A DNA stretch of 64,000 nt from Carboxydothermus pertinax (GTDB taxonomy: Bacteria; Bacillota; Z-2901; Carboxydothermales; Carboxydothermaceae): assembly GCF_001950255.1 (NCBI RefSeq), contig NZ_BDJK01000062.1, positions 1 through 64,000 of the forward strand. Direction: 5' to 3'. Positions 62,711 through 64,000 of the stretch are shown here, piece by piece. The first letter of the stretch is position 1. Every line of letters begins with the position of its first letter. Under the pieces are notes generated by a model. The model did not search any database and was not told where the DNA came from. It saw nothing but the letters and a program-made list of their open reading frames with translations. Both the position numbers and the translations under genes were made by a program.

Positions 62711-62741
62711 GTGGTAGATAGTAGGTGGTAGGTGGTGGGTG
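62711..62741. repeat. GGTAGGTGG G-rich repeat tract
   Basis: The plus strand carries repeated units GTGGTAG, ATAGTAGGTGG and TAGGTGGTGGG between guaA and hpt. It resembles 23917-23943 and, less, 39605-39622. On the plus strand it could form a two-tetrad G-quadruplex. It lies in the transcribed leader between hpt and guaA, as the C-rich complement in the RNA. Confidence 0.5.
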
Positions 62742-62772
62742 AAATTTAATTACTTGTTGAAAAAAATTAAAA

Positions 62773-63312
62773 TTATACCTGGTAAATCTCTGGTTTTAGG
62801 ACGCCGATATAGGGAAGGTTACGGTAAAATTCGTTATAATCTAAACCATAACCTACAACAAACTTATCGGGAATTATAAAACCGTTGTAATCCACCGGCA
62901 CTTCAATCCTCCGACGGCTGGGCTTATTTAGTAAAGTGCAGACTTTCAGGGATTTGGGATGGCGATTAGCAAGGTATTTGGTGAGATAATTTAAAGTAAG
63001 ACCGGTATCGACTATATCCTCAATTAATAAAACATTGCGACCTTCAATTCCCCGGTCGAGATCTTTTAACACCCGGACTTCACCGCTGGTGGTAGTACCA
63101 GCCCCATAGCTCGATACCACCATAAAATCAATATTTACCGGTATGTCAATTTCCCGCATTAAATCGGACATAAAAAGCATAGCTCCCCGCAGGATACCAA
63201 CAAGCAGTAATTCCTGTCCGGCGTAATCCCGGGAGATTTGCTGGCCAAGTTCTTTAACCTTCGCCCGTATTTCTTCTTCAGAAATTAAAATCTCAGCAAC
63301 ATCCTGATGCAA
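62773..63312 (-). CDS. hpt: Hypoxanthine phosphoribosyltransferase
   Basis: A 179-residue purine salvage enzyme making IMP or GMP from hypoxanthine or guanine and PRPP. It has the PRPP motif VLLIEDIVDTGLTL, LLVGILRGAMLFMSDL and the C-terminal FVVGYGLDYNEFYRNLPYIG. I choose the TTG at 63312, seven bases after GGGAGG, which gives the usual family length. The ATG at 63327 overlaps that ribosome site. It is the promoter-proximal gene of the purine cluster, unlike the common tilS-hpt-ftsH order of Firmicutes. Confidence 0.95.
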   Translation of the reverse strand: MHQDVAEILISEEEIRAKVKELGQQISRDYAGQELLLVGILRGAMLFMSDLMREIDIPVNIDFMVVSSYGAGTTTSGEVRVLKDLDRGIEGRNVLLIEDIVDTGLTLNYLTKYLANRHPKSLKVCTLLNKPSRRRIEVPVDYNGFIIPDKFVVGYGLDYNEFYRNLPYIGVLKPEIYQV

Positions 63313-63358
63313 AACTATTCCTCCCATTAAATTTTTTATATTTTTAATTGATGCGGAA

Positions 63359-63387
63359 ATTATACAAAAAAAACACGCCAGTGTCAA
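63359..63387 (-). promoter_or_regulatory. Consensus sigma-A promoter of hpt and the purine genes
   Basis: On the minus strand TTGACA (63382-63387), a 17-base spacer and TATAAT (63359-63364) match the consensus at all 12 positions. Transcription should start near 63352, leaving a leader of about 40 bases, too short for a purine riboswitch. No PurR-box pair was recognised. Confidence 0.85.
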
Positions 63388-63416
63388 GAAATAACTTGTA
63401 AAATGTCTTTATAAGG

Positions 63417-64000
63417 TTAGTGGGGAACTGGCAATTTTACTTGCCTTCCGGTTTCTTTAAAGGTCACCCGCACCGCTAAAACAATTGTCCGGTTAAAACT
63501 ACTCTTCGCCCGCAGCACAACTCTTTTTAATTTTTTATTTTTTTTCTCGAGATAAAATTTTCCTTCATAATCGTGATATAAATGCTTTAACACCGGATGA
63601 GTATATTCCGGCCACCCTTCAAAAACAATGCATCTAACTCCGCCAACCGTTTCGGTACCCCGGTAACGAAGGTTTTTAATTTGGTTAAAAGCCAAAACTT
63701 TTAAAGGATTTAACTCATTAACCAGAGCTTGGGCATCCCTTAAATTGATTCCTTTAAAGGTTAACCATTTACCCGTTTGGACATCGCGAAAATAAGTGGT
63801 ATCATCAATGCACAAAATCTCCACCGGAGTCCCTAAAATCTTGCCTTTAGCCCAAGCCCCATTAGTAGTTTTAATTCCTTCGACCTGGCTTAAATAATTC
63901 ACTTTTTCCTTTTCCAAAAGCCGAACTTCTGAAGTATAACTATAAGATGCTTCCTTTTCTATTTCCTCAAAAGCTTTTTTTATAAGCTCCTGCCCGTTAT
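63417..64000 (-). CDS. Unrecognised protein, cut by the right window edge
   Basis: The frame runs from the stop at 63417 to the edge with no stop, so at least 194 residues are encoded and the true start lies outside. The visible part alternates beta strands and charged loops (VEGIKTTNGAWAKGKILG, TYFRDVQTGKWLTFKG, GGVRCIVFEGWPEY, YEGKFYLEKKNKKLKRVV). It resembles lipoprotein-type beta-barrel half folds of the LolA/LppX kind. This is only a fold impression. A TTG at 63917 is possible but unneeded. It does not appear to belong to the purine operon, which has its own promoter. Confidence 0.55.
   Translation of the reverse strand, partial: NGQELIKKAFEEIEKEASYSYTSEVRLLEKEKVNYLSQVEGIKTTNGAWAKGKILGTPVEILCIDDTTYFRDVQTGKWLTFKGINLRDAQALVNELNPLKVLAFNQIKNLRYRGTETVGGVRCIVFEGWPEYTHPVLKHLYHDYEGKFYLEKKNKKLKRVVLRAKSSFNRTIVLAVRVTFKETGRQVKLPVPH

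Noticed and set aside
63313-63416. Purine riboswitch upstream of hpt/guaA/pur genes
   Set aside because: The consensus promoter leaves only about 40 bases of leader before hpt, too short for the riboswitch, and no conserved core was seen. The hpt-guaA gap also shows none.

Overview
The window looks like a low-GC, thermophilic, anaerobic Firmicute of the Clostridia. The reasons are the gene repertoire (gatCAB-ligA-pcrA, yerC-hisZ-hisG, a hpt-guaA-pur cluster), Gram-positive style Shine-Dalgarno sequences, frequent TTG/GTG starts, and two probable selenoproteins. Gene content and codon style remind me of Carboxydothermus hydrogenoformans. That is recognition from memory, not a database match. 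No rRNA, tRNA, CRISPR array or intact insertion sequence was seen.

Layout. 0.1-4.3 kb (minus): two-component system, a membrane-anchored unknown, trmL, nth, a small zinc-ribbon protein and a ferredoxin. 4.4-7.8 kb: an RluA-type pseudouridine synthase (plus), then an Fe-S aldo/keto reductase, an ECF sigma factor, a DoxX membrane protein and a cytochrome b5-like domain protein (minus). A decayed fragment of an ECF sigma gene lies at 7.9 kb. 8.1-17 kb: a divergent hydantoinase-type module. On the minus strand are an NCS1 permease, a DUF917 protein, a HyuA-like hydantoinase and an Asp/Glu/hydantoin racemase, behind a near-consensus sigma-54 promoter. On the plus strand are a sigma-54 activator, a second DUF917 protein and a HyuA-like protein without ATPase motifs. 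Between them are five TTCT motifs spaced exactly 10 bp apart. 17-24 kb (minus): RlmD/RumA-type RNA methyltransferase, a HEPN-MNT pair, a CPBP protease, and a four-gene citrate/homocitrate-to-2-oxoglutarate operon. 24-31.5 kb (minus): gatCAB, ligA, pcrA.

31.6-39.6 kb is the accessory region. It starts with an ArsR-permease-thioredoxin-fold operon (plus). Next is an unexplained AT-rich island holding a duplicated pair: a small GF-GW motif protein and a six-helix membrane protein. One small member is a 51-codon gene. Then, on the minus strand, come ArsR, a broken acr3 arsenite-efflux gene, a selenocysteine redox protein, a PlsY-like protein, a selenocysteine thioredoxin (U-P-T-C), CcdA and the tail of an MFS transporter. 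39.7-47.3 kb (minus) is a complete his operon led by yerC, with two promoter/operator sets that share a sequence motif. 47.5-49.6 kb (plus) holds two tandem PP-loop ATPase paralogues. 49.6-63.4 kb (minus) holds purine synthesis: hpt, guaA, purE, B, C, S, Q, L, F, M, N, H, D under one consensus promoter upstream of hpt. The right edge cuts an unrecognised gene.

Best candidates for new biology: the sigma-54-controlled hydantoinase/DUF917 module with mirrored, partly decayed paralogues; the selenoprotein redox cluster next to a broken arsenic pump; and the duplicated small-protein/membrane-protein island at 33.4-35.9 kb.
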